A stretch of DNA of 5,889 nt from Methanosphaera sp. (GTDB lineage: Archaea > Methanobacteriota > Methanobacteria > Methanobacteriales > Methanobacteriaceae), in assembly GCA_013330915.1 (NCBI GenBank), contig DUHK01000018.1, positions 1 to 5,889 on the forward strand, written 5' to 3'. The notes beneath the pieces are model-generated. The model worked only from the letters and a program-made list of their open reading frames with translations, was not told where the DNA came from and made no database searches. Positions 5,523 through 5,889 of this stretch are shown piece after piece (the first letter of the stretch is position 1; every line of letters starts with the position of its first letter). The position numbers were made by a program, and so were the translations under genes.

Positions 5523-5607
5523 TAAAATATCATGATTTTACACTAACTCCGAAAAAAGTTACATAATATATATTATTACAGAATCATCAAAGACCCTTTC
5601 ATATAAC

Positions 5608-5623
5608 AATGTTACATAACATT
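5608..5623. promoter_or_regulatory. AATGTTA-CA-TAACATT palindrome upstream of sufC
   Basis: Perfect 7-nt arms flank a 2-nt centre. The site lies about 50 nt upstream of the likely sufC TATA box, a position typical for an archaeal activator site. No regulator is assigned. Confidence 0.35.
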
Positions 5624-5672
5624 TAAAAATATTATGAAATATATATTAAATAAAGAAAAGATAGAATGATTT

Positions 5673-5680
5673 TTTATATA
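5673..5680 (+). promoter_or_regulatory. TATA box of the sufC gene
   Basis: TTTATATA is a near-consensus archaeal box A. A start about 25 nt downstream would fall close to 5700, leaving a short leader of about 17 nt that includes the GGTGAT ribosome binding site at 5708-5713 before the ATG at 5717. Confidence 0.55.
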
Positions 5681-5716
5681 AAAATAATTAACATAAATTA
5701 CAATTTTGGTGATTGA

Positions 5717-5889
5717 ATGCTACTTGAGATATCTGATTTAGAAGTAGAAGTAGAAGGAAAAAAAATACTCAATGGTGTTAACTTAAAAATTAACGAAGGA
5801 GAAACACACGTTTTATTAGGTCCAAACGGGGCAGGAAAAAGTACATTATTTATGACCATACTGGGATTCCCTAACTATAAAGTTACAAA
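5717..5889 (+). CDS. sufC: SufC-type ABC ATPase of Fe-S cluster assembly, N-terminal part; runs off right edge
   Basis: The first 57 codons encode an ABC transporter-type ATP-binding domain. The start MLLEISDLEVEVEGKKIL is the usual ABC opening strand. The Walker A motif GPNGAGKST lies at residues 35-43. The stretch HVLLGPNGAGKSTL, followed by ILGFPNYKVT, resembles SufC, where the Walker A helix is followed by a G-x(3)-Y-x-V-T segment. SufC is a cytoplasmic ATPase that works with SufB (and SufD in bacteria) to build Fe-S clusters, which hydrogenase and heterodisulfide reductase need in number. GGTGAT at 5708-5713 matches the archaeal anti-SD and sets the start. The ABC signature and Walker B lie beyond the window, so another soluble ABC ATPase is not excluded. 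Confidence 0.8.
   Translation, partial: MLLEISDLEVEVEGKKILNGVNLKINEGETHVLLGPNGAGKSTLFMTILGFPNYKVT

Larger units (their letters stand above)
5135..5716. other. Long divergent regulatory spacer between mvhDGA and sufC
   Basis: These 582 bases hold no convincing gene. From the mvhD side they contain the AGGAGG site, the ATGATT repeats, a possible TATA box and the GTAC palindrome cluster. In the middle are a doubtful 28-codon ORF (5362-5448) and a 9-nt tandem repeat, TTTTTAGAA twice (5457-5474). Toward sufC come a TTTAGG/CCTAAA inverted repeat (5507-5522), the all-AT palindrome TAATATATATTA (5564-5575), AATGTTA/TAACATT (5608-5623) and a TATA box (5673-5680). Confidence 0.6.

Noticed and set aside
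5564..5575. TAATATATATTA palindrome as a specific operator
   Set aside because: It is an all-AT palindrome in very AT-rich DNA, where such sequences are common by chance.

Overview
The window is AT-rich archaeal DNA from a methanogen of the order Methanobacteriales, most likely Methanosphaera or a close relative. Four things support this. There is an F420-non-reducing [NiFe] hydrogenase operon, mvhD-mvhG-mvhA. The 5' part of a methyl-coenzyme M reductase beta gene lies beside it. The ribosome binding sites are strong and match the archaeal anti-SD (AGGAGG, GAGGTG, GGTGAT). Intergenic DNA is extremely AT-rich, with TATA-type archaeal promoter elements. From memory of Methanothermobacter, mvhDGAB lies directly upstream of mrtBDGA (MCR isoenzyme II). 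The same linkage here, plus the N-terminal sequence, makes the left-edge gene most likely mrtB.

Layout from left to right: (1) bases 1-581, minus strand, first 193 codons of mrtB, running off the left edge. (2) 582-1175, a gene-free, very AT-rich divergent spacer. (3) 1176-2105, plus strand, a 309-residue protein with the BioB/HydE/HmdB radical-SAM fold signature but an incomplete cluster-binding cysteine motif. (4) 2106-2330, a convergent terminator region with several inverted repeats. (5) 2331-5134, minus strand, the compact operon mvhD, mvhG, mvhA, with 4-nt and 19-nt gaps. (6) 5135-5716, a second long gene-free divergent spacer with several operator-like inverted repeats and one dubious 28-codon ORF. 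(7) 5717-5889, plus strand, first 57 codons of a SufC-type ABC ATPase, running off the right edge.

How the genes work together: methyl-coenzyme M reductase (MrtB is one subunit) makes methane and the heterodisulfide CoM-S-S-CoB. MvhA/MvhG oxidise H2, and MvhD passes the electrons to heterodisulfide reductase HdrABC. HdrABC reduces the heterodisulfide and, by flavin-based bifurcation, ferredoxin. SufC belongs to Fe-S cluster assembly, needed for the many clusters in Mvh and Hdr. The usual fourth gene, mvhB (polyferredoxin), is not between mvhA and mrtB; an opposite-strand degenerate radical-SAM gene and AT-rich spacer occupy that place. That rearrangement, the degenerate radical-SAM protein and the operator-like arrays upstream of mvhD and sufC are the main points of interest. 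I see no mobile element, CRISPR array, tRNA or rRNA.
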